Assembly: GCF_910594005.1 (NCBI RefSeq)
Contig: NC_057826.1
Location: 19,935,501-19,999,500, forward strand
Source: Cervus elaphus
Taxonomy: Eukaryota; Chordata; Mammalia; Artiodactyla; Cervidae
Direction: 5' to 3'
DNA length: 64,000 bases
The translations under genes and the position numbers were made by a program. Shown piece after piece: positions 51,217-62,800 of this stretch. Every line of letters starts with the position of its first letter. Position 1 is the stretch's first letter. A model generated the notes under the pieces. It was not told the DNA's origin and did not search any database. It worked only from the letters and a program-made list of their open reading frames with translations.

Positions 51217-52524
51217 CTAGGAAAAAACATGGATTGGGGAGACATTACAGGGAAGAAAAGAGAAAACAACAGCTAGAAGTCAATATAGAAAACTAATTTT
51301 TAAAAAAAAGGTTTCAATGTAACCTAGGAAAGAGCCAACAAAGTTTGTAAAATATGCAGATTATACTGCCGGCTTGAAATTTCTGGTTTTTCGAAATCTG
51401 ATTCATGGTGATGAACACAGAAAAAAATTCAATGTATATGCAGAGCAACCAATCTGTAACATCTTTCCAACTCAAGTCAACAAAGTTCTAGTATAAGGAA
51501 AAAGAAAGCAACAAAGAAGAGTCACAAGTACATTAAATACATATAGGCTATAGCTGGTCCCTCATAAATAATACCTATTTTTAAGTTCGATATGCGCTTT
51601 TATTTATAATCCTGATCAATTATTCTAGAATTGTTTTTTCAAATATTCTGACATCTGAAATTCACAATAAAACAAAATTTCTAGGCACTTGAAAACCAAA
51701 GAATCTTTATCAAATGCAACCAAGATAACAATTCTGAATCAAAAGAACATCACAAACTAGTGAAGAAAACCAGAATTACAAAAAAAAAAATTTGATTCAA
51801 CCAAGTGAAATAAAAATGACTGCTGAGATGCCACAAGAAATATATTAAATATTTTTTCTATGAAAAGCCTACATATTTCTAAAATAAAGTCACAGGCTTT
51901 ATATACAGGTGTCAGTTAACAGTAATTATGCTCCCTTAGTGAACTTTGATCTTATCTTTCCCAATTCATAGTCAAGTTTCATTATAAGAATCCACCATTT
52001 TAGAAAACCTTAAAAGTAATTTAGAAGCCAGTAATTGTTCAAGGAATATAGTCTTTCCAAAATTTTATAAAACTTTTAAAATATTTAGTATTTCATGATT
52101 ATAAATTATTAAAATTATATAAATTTTAAAATTTTGATAATTTTAATTATCTAAAAAGTAGATAAAACTAAGAAACTATTATATTAACTCATTTTTAATT
52201 TTTACATATTTATTTTAAAACACTAAGAACTTAAATTTTCTTAGTATAACACTCAAATTTAAACTGATGAAACTAATGAGAACACTTTGAGTATAATTAT
52301 ACATCATCCTCTACATGATGTTCAATGCAACTCTGCACTGTTATTAAAATTATTAGACCTTTTAGGAATTAAAAGAAGAATGCTACTAACGACAGCCTTA
52401 TGCAGTATCATTTTCATGAATATCAACTTCTCTCTAATCCTCTGAATTAAAAGGAGTGCTTTCTCTGATTATAAGACAACAAACGAATCTGCTATAGACT
52501 GGGAAGACAGCTAAATTTGAAGTA

Positions 52525-52721
52525 CAACTGAGCCTCAAACAACATGGGGGACAGGGCACCAAATCTCGGCAGAGTCGAAAATCCATGTATAGCTCATGGT
52601 GCCCCTCATCCAAAGATTCAACCAACGATGGATCATGTCATTCTGTACTATTTATTATTGAAAATACCCACATGTAACTGAACCCATGTAGTTCAAACCC
52701 ATGTTGTTTAAGGGCCAACTG
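52525..52721. mobile_element. Short non-autonomous DNA transposon with inverted ends
   Basis: The left end CAACTGAGCCTCAAACAAC and the right end GTTGTTTAAGGGCCAACTG are near-perfect inverted repeats, and the inside contains GAGTCGAAAATCCATGTATA. This fits the family whose ends read CAGTTGACCCTTGAACAAC. I cannot name the subfamily with certainty. Confidence 0.75.
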
Positions 52722-52789
52722 TAACCATGAAATAAAAAAGAAAAATACTGCATACATTGCTTAAAGCTGTGCTTATGGCAGTAGAACAC

Positions 52790-52995
52790 ACTCTGGAACT
52801 ATACTGTCTAAAACAGTAGCCATATGTGACTAAAGTAACTAAAATGTTCACCCCTCAATCATGCTAACCATTTTTCAAGTGCTCAAGAGATATGCAACAT
52901 AGATAGTGGCTACCATGGCTACCAGGGCAGGCCAAAGCTGGTAGTCAGTGTTTACCATACTGGACAGTGCAGATTATAGACTATTTCCACCACCA
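52790..52995 (-). mobile_element. MER3-like (hAT-Charlie) relic
   Basis: GTAGCCATATGTGACTAAAG, TTTTCAAGTGCTCAAGAGAT, CATACTGGACAGTGCAGATT, and CACCACAGAAAGTTCTATTA. These are typical of the repeat with ends near CAGTGCTGTCCAATAGAAC. Family name given with caution. Confidence 0.65.
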
Positions 52996-53406
52996 CAGAA
53001 AGTTCTATTAATCACCACTGCCTGAAGCATTCATGTTTCCAGGCCTCTTTTAGAGCCAATAAAAACTATATACTCTAAGTAGAGCACAGGAATGTATACA
53101 ACATACAAAAAGATCAAGTCTACAAAGACTTGTCAATGCTCATTGGCACTAACTTTTTAAGTCATAACTTTAAAGGTATTCACTTAATAATGTCTTCGGA
53201 GTAGAATCTTTGTACAATAGAAATAAATCAAGAGGTGATCTTGGGAACTAATATACTAAAATGTTTGTTTCTTACGTACATAAACAGTAAGTCTATCCTT
53301 GGAAGCCATCTAAATTTAACCAAAATGACCAAATTTCACAAAGGAAAAATTTTTCAGCTCAAGTATGATGACCCTTCAGATTAAGAAGGTAAAATATTAA
53401 AATTTA

Positions 53407-53456
53407 TGTGTGTGTATATATACACTCACATACATAAACATATATATATATATATG
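53407..53456. repeat. (TG/TA)n microsatellite
   Basis: TGTGTGTGTATATATACACT, then a (TA)n run from 53439 to 53455. Alternating purine-pyrimidine sequence; probably polymorphic. Confidence 0.9.
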
Positions 53457-54985
53457 CTCAGCAAATTTTTCCATCGATTTTTTCAATTAAAATCATAAAT
53501 AAAGGTGCTCTATGGCAGTCAGATATATTCTAGAATGTATTGAGAATACACTCATCTTCAACATATTCATATATATAAAAGGTTTTCAAAGTACTAGGCA
53601 ATGTATGAAAATCAACTCCAGAACAAAGAAAATTAGCCAAAATCTATGCAGTCATAAATGTCAAGTTTCTGAACATCAAAAGCAAGACAAAAAATGTTTA
53701 TGCCCCTTGAATTCCAAAAAGCCTGTTATTTTTGCACAAATTGCCAGGAAAACTATTCCTGGAGGGTTGTATTTCATCTTAAACTAATAACTGATAAAAA
53801 ATTAATCTTTTCTATAATACCAATTATATATCAAAACTACCAATTTCAGAAAAGATAGCAACAATTTCACAATGCGGCAAAAGATAGAAATTTAGGTTTC
53901 TAAACTACTGGCTATCAGTAGCATCACTGACATGTTATCCTACTAATTAACTAGCTTTCCTAATTTAAATAATAAAAAATATATAATTGGTCTTGGTCTT
54001 TCCTTCCTCTTAGAACTTATTTAGTACGTACCACATTCTGCCATATGCTGTTTTTTTATCTTTGCATGTATCTTTCCAACTAAACAAACTCTGAGTGTGA
54101 TTACATTACTGCTATGGATCTCCAGATTTCAGAGATTACTCAGTGTCTTGAATACAGTACACAAATCTAAGTATTTGGTGGATTCATTCCTGAGTACCAA
54201 AAATGATATGAATTTCCAATTACAGACTCAGTTATAACTATGACCTTATTTGATTACAGGTCTTTCACTCTATTTTAAAAATAAATCTAACTATATAGTA
54301 AAGCTTTTTTCCCTTCCCCAAATGCACTGATGGTTTACTTTCATTCCAGTCTATTAACTAGAGTTCTAAAAGATACCACATCTAGGTTGATAAATGAACT
54401 CTTAATATTAGTATTAGAGTCTTTAAATATTCATCTGTTTTCATCTCTAGTAACTGGGAAGAACTAGTAAGGGCCTACAAGGTTAACTCAAGTTAAAAAA
54501 AAAAAAAAACCCTTAAAAATAATTCTGAAATAGGATATTCTAACTAGCATAAAAAATACATGCAAATTCTCTTTGTGAGGAAATGGATGATTCACTCCCA
54601 ATCCTTGGATACATATTTTTTATGAAGCTGCTTTTTAGACTGTCAATTACTTACACTATTCATTAAAGTTTAAAATAAATTAATGTATTTTACTGGTATC
54701 TACAGAATAATTATAATTTATTATCATACCTATTCCATTTCTTTCTGACAAACAAGTTTTTCAAAACCATGCTATCTTATATTTAAAGATGACATTATTA
54801 TATAACTTACACTGAGAGTATCACTATACTTTACCTGAATATTTTTGCAATTAAAAAAACACGATTTTTATTAAATTGGCGTTTCTCCTAATTCATCTCA
54901 TCTAAATTTTATCTTATTTTACTCATGATGCAGTCAGCCTCTTTAAGATACACATAATCTTTGCACTGGAAATGTCATGGAACCT

Positions 54986-55037
54986 TAGGTTCATGGGGTC
55001 GCAAAGAGTCAGACACGACTGAGCGACTGAACTGAAC
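54986..55037 (+). mobile_element. BovB/Bov-A 3' tail fragment
   Basis: GGTTCATGGGGTCGCAAAGA, GTCAGACACGACTGAGCGAC, and TGAACTGAAC. About 50 bp, an isolated 3' end of the BovB family. Confidence 0.9.
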
Positions 55038-55975
55038 TAACACAGTTTACACCCTGACTGACTACTGGAAGACTACTTTCCAAAAATCCTAAAGTGAGCC
55101 CTTTACAAATAGACAGCTCACACCACATCCTCATTTAAATGGTGGTGTGTTTAAAATGCTAAAAAAAAAAAACAAAATGGAGAAATCCTATGCGGTTGTC
55201 TGGAGTTAGCACAGTTCTTTAATATTCCACCAGGCAGAGAAAACAAAATTGTCTACATTTGTTTAGTGAGTGAGATCCAAAGAATGAAAGGATTTATAAA
55301 GACTAAAAAGAGAAGGTTAAAAAAAACAAAGGATTAAGAAATACCAACATGGAGTGAGAAGGTAAGCAAAGAATATGTTTATGGCAAGTATTATTCAAAG
55401 GGAAAAAAAGAGGTTAGAAAACACAAAAGAGAAAACGTAAAATGAAATGAATTCTTTCTGCAGGTGGGAATACATGCCCTAAATCCATTGGCAAAAAATG
55501 TTACTTCAGGGAGCAAAGGAAACAGAAGAGGAGGACCCACTAAAAGCCAAGGTGCTCAGGACAGATTTCCAGACCAAACACTGCTTTTAAATGGCTGCCT
55601 TCTCATCTCTCTATTTTAAATACTGGTTTAGCTAAGCCATACTGCATATTGTAAATGACGCATTACTGCAGAATTAATCAGGAACATGATCTATGAAAGA
55701 CAAAGTTCCTGATTGTAATGCAAAACTCAGAAAAATAATCGTCTTACATACCAAGGGAAATATACAGTAAAACAGTAATTTAAAAAATAAGGATTTTGCT
55801 ACTTTCAGGAAACAGGTTTTAACAAGGGAAGAGATTTATCTCTTCAAAACTACCATGCATTCAACAGCAGTTATTTCATGAAATGTTCTTCTTTTTGAAT
55901 TTCAAAATATAGGAAAATAACTTGGGTAATGGAGCCTTTAGATGCAGAGATTAATAAAAGCGTATGGTGCAATAA

Positions 55976-56106
55976 CATCCCCGGAGACAGGAACAGCTAT
56001 CCACTCCAGTATTCTTGCCTAGAGAATTCCAGGGACAGAGGAGCCTGGCGGGCTACAATCTATGGGGTTGCAAAGAGTTGGACAGGACTGAATGGCTTTC
56101 CCTTTC
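55976..56106 (+). mobile_element. Bov-tA SINE, 3' part
   Basis: TATCCACTCCAGTATTCTTG, AGAGAATTCCAGGGACAGAG and TATGGGGTTGCAAAGAGTTG. The tRNA-like half is absent. Confidence 0.88.
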
Positions 56107-56407
56107 ACTATAATAACATATACATGGTTTAATGAATAAGCAAACACAAATTTTCATCCATATTTGGTCTTTTTTTAAAAATATCTCTAATTCAAGCCAC
56201 AGACTCATTATATCTGACATAATTAAGGATAAAAAAGCTTAAGAATTTCAATAAAAATTTACTCCCAAGATTATAAAGAAGCTTTCTTACTTAGGAACAG
56301 TGGTAAAAATAAAAATGCTTTTGTTCAGCATATGGAGGTTGAGAAATTCAACAAATATGTACATACAAATACATATATACTGTGTATATGTATCACCAAT
56401 TGACCAT

Positions 56408-56612
56408 GAAAGTCACTTGGTTGTGTCCGACTCTTTGCAACCCCATAGATTGTAGCCCGCCAGGCTTCTGTCCATGGAATTCTCCAGACAAGAGTACTGG
56501 AGTGGGGTGCCATTTCCTTCTCTAGGGGATTTTCCTGATCCAGGGATCAAACCCAGAACTCCTATATTGGCAGACAGATTCTTTACAGTCTGAGTCACCA
56601 GAGAAGCTCCCA
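56408..56612 (-). mobile_element. Bov-tA SINE
   Basis: The plus strand has GTTGTGTCCGACTCTTTGCA, CTGTCCATGGAATTCTCCAG, GATCCAGGGATCAAACCCAG and CAGTCTGAGTCACCAGAGAA, the reverse complement of a full Bov-tA. Confidence 0.93.
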
Positions 56613-57160
56613 GTTGACCATACATTACCAAAAATTAAACAGTCTAGTTCTGCATCATTTACTAAGTCCTAGTGATTAACTTTCAAGCAATGCAAAATAA
56701 AATATACCATATTTTAATGAAATAAAATAATTAAACTGGTTTATCAAGCTGATATCCTCAATAAGCTCATCACTAAGTCCATATTCGCTCCTGTTGAACA
56801 CTGTTTAAGGTGTTGGGGAAAGATATTGAATTAATTACTAATTTGGAATAGGAAAAAAATAAAAAGCTAACTTGAGGCCTCTATTTACATTTATATAACT
56901 GCCCTAAAAATAATTTTCATGATTTAAAATTGGCTAAACCAATCTGATCATTTTGTTTAAATAATGCAACATAAGACATGCATGATGCAATAAGCTCACA
57001 GTCACATGCAGAGGAAGTCTAAAGAAGCTTAAAGATATAGAGAAACTGGAAGAAAAAGAAAAACAAAACTATTTAATAAATGCTTTCTTCAGACTGACAA
57101 AACAGGTTAGAGGTCTGTTACAATGCATGCTGAGCTTGGTGGAATTTTAAAATACCATAC

Positions 57161-57293
57161 CTTAGGGGTGATCCGATGAGCAATGTAGGAGGGGCAGGGT
57201 TACTCCCTGCATTGTGCCGGCGCCGTACTGCCTGGCGCCTAAATGTGCTGCGTTCACGGCGAAATGACACCGTCTCCTCGCTGGCCTGTGCTG
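57161..57293 (-). CDS. PCNX1: PCNX1 coding exon: AAQASEETVSFRRERSTF to LLIGSPL
   Basis: 133 bp: two bases completing Ala, 43 codons, then AG of a Ser codon. The donor is AG followed by GTATGG. The acceptor region reads GATGCAGCAG: using the first AG (exon end 57293) gives AAQASEE, as in human PCNX1 as I recall it; using the second (57290) drops one Ala. It is a very basic peptide, SFRRERSTFRRQAVRRRHNA, with several RRxS/T-like motifs. It is CpG-dense compared with its surroundings, because of CG-type Arg codons. It is the most N-terminal exon in the window. Confidence 0.95.
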
Positions 57294-58939
57294 CTGCATC
57301 AAGACAGACTTAGGTCAAACAGAAGCCTAGGTCGGAGACGCAAATAGCAGCTGAGCCTGTCCTCCCCTATACGACAGATTAACAGTGAACCTACGAAAAC
57401 CTTTGGCTCAGTCAGTCAGGTTCCCTTTACTTTGAGGGTGAGAAGTTGGGGACTACACCTTTTGCTATAGATAATTGTTTCTATAAAAATGCTTCTAATT
57501 ATCTGGCCTCACCATCGTCTCTTCAGCCTCAATTTTCTATTTTAAGATCTCTGTTTATTTTCAATCTTTTTCTAAAAGTCTTATTTATAAAGTCCCATAT
57601 TCCTCCATTAGCCCTTTAAGTCAGCCTTAAAAGTACCGTATGTATTATATTGGTTAGTTCTGAGAAACGAGGAAGGGGCATTAGTTTCTTCCTTTCATGA
57701 AGACAGTAAAAGCAGCAATGATAGTACTTTGATGACAGGAGCCGGGCAGCGCATTTATCTGACACGACCCTGTGCCACAATTTTGGCAGCATTAAATGAA
57801 ATGGCTGACTGCTAAACTGCACAACTAGTTGTTTAAATTCAATTCGAGGCAGCATGAGTATATGTTAAGCTGTAGTTTGCTGCCAAACTTTATTCAACTT
57901 CATGCTCCCACACTGGTTCCCTCAACACTAGGAAGCAAATATAAACAAAACATCAGCAAAAAAATTAGAAACCCATAGCTTAATCCAAAAGCAATAGCAA
58001 CAAACTAAAACCAAATATATATATAAAATGAGAAAATAAAAAATAAGGCTAAAGAGAATTACATAAAATTTCACAGAACCATGACTGATTCGGGTTTCTA
58101 AAGCAAAATGATGTTTATCCATTTGACTTAAACAACTGCTGTCTATAGTGATCTAAATATTTTAAGAATCATTTTGATTTTGAGAAAGGGCATTTTGATG
58201 TTAAATATGAATAGACACAACTTGGCCCATAAAACATCTTTTTTAAAAAACAACAAATGAAAATCCCTTCTCATTTGAGAAAGATGAGGTGGACTGCAAA
58301 ATCAACAGTGTTGTATTTGGACTTCAGTTCTATGACAAGCCTTATTGATATTTTAAAGGCTTTATTAATTTTCGTCAGTATTCTGCTCAGCAATGGCAAT
58401 CTCCATGATGTTAAAGGTTGATTTTAATAAAGTTTTCTTTTAAATGTTTACATTTTTATCCCTTCCCCAATGAATGTTCTTTGTGTAATTAATTGATTAT
58501 AACTAGGAATATGGGTTACCCCCAGGAGGTATGGACTTCTCTATCTTCAGGCAATGTTTCTTTTATTAAAGGAAAGACAAGCACAGAATTATTTCACCCA
58601 CTTGGCAAACTTCTTCCAGTAAGAAGCGTTAAGTCACAAATCACAGGTCAATAATTCACATTATTACTTTCTTTTTCAGCACACATACTCCAGTGACATT
58701 ATAGGTCAGACAACTAAATCAGAATTAAACTTCGGGGCTTTGAACCCAAATCAAATTTGACTCTGGAGCTAATACTTCTTTTCTTTCTCCGGTTTTATTG
58801 TGATACAATGAAAACTCCTTTAATGTAAAAAAAGCTGTTTCTTGTGATGCAGAAGCTCATGTATACAAAAATTATATATAACCTGTGAGAACAAATTAAA
58901 CTTAAAGAAAATTAAAAGTTCAATTTACCAGATTCATGA

Positions 58940-59052
58940 ACCACATTTTAAACGCTCCAGAGCTGCATATGGCCAGTGACCACCTTTACTGAACAGTACA
59001 GATAAAGACATTTCAATCACCACAGGAAGCGGTACTGGGTGGTGCTAATCTA
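58940..59052 (+). mobile_element. MER3-like (hAT-Charlie) fragment
   Basis: CACATTTTAAACGCTCCAGA, ACTGAACAGTACAGATAAAG and CAATCACCACAGGAAGCGGT are a degraded match to the same family as 52790-52995. The strand is not firm. Confidence 0.5.
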
Positions 59053-59267
59053 GAAAGTCAAGGATGCCTGTCTCTCACTATAACCTACAAAGCATACTGT
59101 GTGCTTTACCTACCCCTGACAACTAAGACCTCAACAGAGGAAACAGTAACCAGCACTTAACAACTTCACCACCACCACCAACCAGCACTGTCACTCAGAA
59201 GAAAGCTAATACTGGCAGGGCAGTCACTGGAGGAAGGATAAAACCAGGGGAAGGAAACAAGCTACGT

Positions 59268-59862
59268 GAAAGAAGAGAAAGTAATAATAGCCAGCACATG
59301 GAAGCAACCTAGACGCCCATCAGCAGACGAATGGATAAGGAAGCTATGGTGCATACACACCATGGAATATTACTCAGCCATTAAAAAGAATTCATTCAAA
59401 TCAGTTCTAATGAGATGGATGAAACTGGAGCCCATTATACAGAGTGAAGTAAGCCAGAAAGATAAAGACCAATACAGTATACTAATGCATGTATATGGAA
59501 TTTAAGAAGATGGTAACAATAACCCTATATGCAAAACAGAAAATGAGACACAGATGTACAGAACAGACTCTGTGGGAGAAGGCGAGGGTAGGATGTTCTG
59601 AGAGAATAGCATTGAAAGAAGCATACTATCAAGCGTGAAACAGATCACCAGTCCACGTTGGATGCATGAGACAAGTGCTCAGGGCTGATGCACTGGGAAG
59701 ACCCAGAGGGATGGGATGGGATGGGGAGGGAGGCGGGAGCAGGGATCGAGATGGGGAACACATGTAAATCCATGGCTGATTCATGTCAATGTATGGCAAA
59801 AACCACTACAATATTGTAAAGTAATTAGCCTCCAACTAATAAAAATAAATGGGGAAAAAGAA
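59268..59862 (+). mobile_element. Bovid L1, ORF2 C-terminus and 3' UTR
   Basis: An open frame ending at 59505 encodes the last ~75 residues of L1 ORF2: TWKQPRRPSADEWIRKLWCI, then TMEYYSAIKKNSFKSVLMRW, and a final HVYGI stop. It is followed by the L1 3' UTR (GGGAGGCGGGAGCAGGGATC, GATTCATGTCAATGTATGGC, CAATATTGTAAAGTAATTAG) and an A-rich end. It is 5' truncated but relatively young. Antisense to PCNX1. Confidence 0.9.
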
Positions 59863-61257
59863 AAAGAAGAGAAATTAATGAGTGACTTGTATATCTGTTA
59901 ATGGTTCTTAGATGTCAGTAAGAACTTGGGTTATAAAATTTTAAGTCACTATTTTAAACCTCAATTCAAGACTTATTTTTTGAAATTATATTGAAGATTT
60001 CTATTGTATTATTGCAATAAATTATTGCTCAATTTACACGTCAATTCACTTAAACTTTCAAACATTCTCACTAATTTAAGAGTTTTGTTTCAACCAAAAT
60101 AACAGTTAAATTCATCCAGACAGAGTTTATAGAGAAAAATTTAATCCATAAAATGTACTAAAATTATTCAGAAGTATTTGAAAAAAGCAATACATGATTA
60201 TGGAATAGTGAGAATAGGAAGAAAGCAAATAAGAAACAGTTTTCTTTACTATCTTCCTTCTAGTGAGGACTTAATGAAGTTAATTTTAAATATAAGCTAG
60301 TTATTCCATAATTCTGGGACAAAAAGGCAAAACTACAGTGTCCCTTTGTAGTCAATATAGTCTTTGGTTTCTCCAGAAAATACTTTTTTTTCTATTAACA
60401 TACTATTTATATTTTGTTATCTGCAAAATAACTATTAACACTGTTTTCTTAATAAAACAGTTTTAGAAACATATCAAGATAAAATTTTAGACATACATAG
60501 GACAACATATTAAAATGGAGTTATGATTGCTGCCTATTTCACCCTCTGTCATCTTCTGTAATATTCAGGGCATAAATATCTAATGATAAAAGAATATTCA
60601 ATGTTTATTAGAGTTGTCTAAAGCTTAAAATAACTTACTGTAAGTATATTCAATCACATAAGTATGGCTTTACTTGATGAAAAGTCACTTTCACAATCCA
60701 ACTACAAAAAGCTCTTTCTGAATCCTTTAACTTTATAAATAGAAAGAAAACAACAAAAAATTCTTTTAACTAGGGGACCAGAGAAGGAGAAAGAAAACAC
60801 TTTACTGCTTAAAACTCAGTATCCCTGGTAAAGAATAAAATTAATTAGTACAGTGAGAGTATAAAATGTAAAAAGTAAAAATCTAGCACTCTAGGTACAA
60901 CTAAATTTTATGCATGTGTAGGTAAAAGAGAAAAAAAAATCACATTCAACTGATTCAAAGGCCATGAATGACAAGACATAAATAAAATACTTTCAAGGAC
61001 ATTTATTTAGACAAATGTGAATTCAACATTTTTTTAAAATTTGAGTCTTGACTTTCTAATGATTTCTTTGTATTAAAAAGACTTCAAGAAACTGAATTAT
61101 CTAAATTGAAGAGAGAACTTCAGATAACTTAATTCTACTTCTGGAGTAGTGATACAATCATTCAATTAAATAAACATTTACTAAGCACCTAACGGCAATT
61201 CATACACAAGGCACAGATATACTAAGATATTTTCAACAGCTGTGGTCTGATCTATTC

Positions 61258-62466
61258 CGTGAACTTTCAGATGTTCAAGCTGGTTTTAGAAAAGGCAGAT
61301 GAACCAGAGATCAAACTGGCAACATCCACTGGATCATTGAAAAAGCAAGAGAGTTTCAGAAAAACATTTATTTCTGCTTTACTGACTATGCCAAAGCCTT
61401 TGACTGTGTGGATCACAATAAACTGTGGAAAATTCTGAAGGAGATGGGAATACCAGACCACCTGACCTGCCTCTTGAGAAACCTGTATGCAGGTCAGGAA
61501 GCAACAGTTAGAACTAGACATGGAACAATAGACTGGTTCCAAATAGGAAAAGGAGTACATCAAGGCTGTATATTATATTGTCACCCTGCTTATTTAACTT
61601 CTATGCAGAGTACATCATGAGAAACGCTGGGCTGGATGAAGCACAAGCTGGAATCAAGATTGCCAGGAGAAATATCAATAACCTCAGGTATGCAGATGAA
61701 ACCACCCTTATGGCAGAAAGTGAAGAACTAAAAAGCCTCTTGATGAAAGTGAAAGAGGAGAGTGAAAAAGTTGGCTTAAAGCTCAACATTCAGAAAACTA
61801 ACATCATGGCATCTGGTCCTGTCACTTCATGGCAAATAGATGGGGAAACAGTGGAAACAGTGGCTGACTTTATTTTTGTGGGGCTCCAAAATCACTGCAG
61901 ATGGTGACTGCAGCCATGAAATTAAAAGACGCTTACTCCTTGGAAGGAAAGTTATGACCACTCTAGACAGCATATTAAAAAGCAAAGACATTACTTTGTC
62001 AACAAAGGTCTGCCTAGTCAAGGCTATGGTTTTTCCAGTAGTCATGTGTGGATGTGAGAGTTGGACTATAAAGAAAGCTGAGCACCGAAGAATTGATGCT
62101 TTTGAACTGTGGTGTTGGAGAAGACTCTTGAGAGTCCCTTGGACTGCAAGGAGATCCAACCAGTCCATCCTAAAGGAGATCAGTCCTGGGTGTTCACTGG
62201 AAGGACTGATGTTGAAGCTGAAACTCCAATCCTTGGGCCACCTGATGCGAAGAGCTGACTCATCTGAAAAGGCCCTGATGCTGGGAAAGATTGAGGGCAG
62301 GAGGAGAAGGGGACGACAGAGGATGAGATGGTTGGATGGCATCACCAACTCAATGGACATGAGTTTGGGTGAACTCCAGGAGTTGGTATGGACAGGGAGG
62401 CCTGCCGTGCTGCAGTTCATGGGGTCTCAAAGAGTCAGACACGACTTAGCAACTGAACTGAACTGA
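61258..62466 (+). mobile_element. BovB LINE, 5'-truncated
   Basis: Runs from GTGAACTTTCAGATGTTCAA through the reverse transcriptase (MDHNKLWKILKEMGIPDHLT; LRYADETTL, where the YADD catalytic pair reads YADE) to the 3' tail. A 208-codon frame (61840-62466) retains the whole C-terminal region up to RVRHDLATELN. A single-base frameshift near 61880 and a small insertion near 61575 break the protein. Antisense to PCNX1. Confidence 0.95.
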
Positions 62467-62671
62467 AAGATCACAAAGAAAACAAAATACACACCTCCCA
62501 CCTGAGTTACTTCCCATTTATCTCAAATGAGTTAAAGAAAATCCTACACACTCTATATTGACTTCTTTTACGTACCATTTTTTTTAATATGGGGGTATTA
62601 AAAGAATAGATCATCAGTTTGTTTTACCATGTGAATGAAAACAGGGAAAGCATTAAAAAGCACTTAATATG

Positions 62672-62800
62672 GGACTTCCCCAGCAGTCCAGTGGTTAACA
62701 CTTTGCCTTCCAATGCAGGGGTTGTGGGTTCAATCCCTGGTCAGGGAGCTAGGATCCCACATGCATGCAGGCCAAGAAACCAAAACATTTTTAAGTGGAA
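62672..62800 (+). mobile_element. CHR-2-type tRNA-Glu SINE
   Basis: GGGACTTCCCCAGCAGTCCA, TTCCAATGCAGGGGTTGTGG, TTCAATCCCTGGTCAGGGAG and GATCCCACATGCATGCAGGC. The A-rich tail merges into (AAAAC)n-like sequence near 62815-62828. Confidence 0.9.

Larger units (their letters stand above)
51217..57160 (-). other. PCNX1: PCNX1 5.9-kb intron
   Basis: Contains a small DNA transposon, a MER3-like relic, a TG/TA microsatellite, a BovB tail and two Bov-tA pieces. The 51217-52520 and 53460-54980 stretches are AT-rich with nothing recognised. Confidence 0.8.

Noticed and set aside
61827..62420. A 197-codon minus-strand frame opposite the BovB
   Set aside because: It is the shadow of the BovB coding frame on the other strand; similar shadows occur at 12428-12889 and 26959-27312.
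61840..62466. A 208-codon plus-strand open frame as a gene
   Set aside because: It is the C-terminal reverse transcriptase region of a 5'-truncated BovB.
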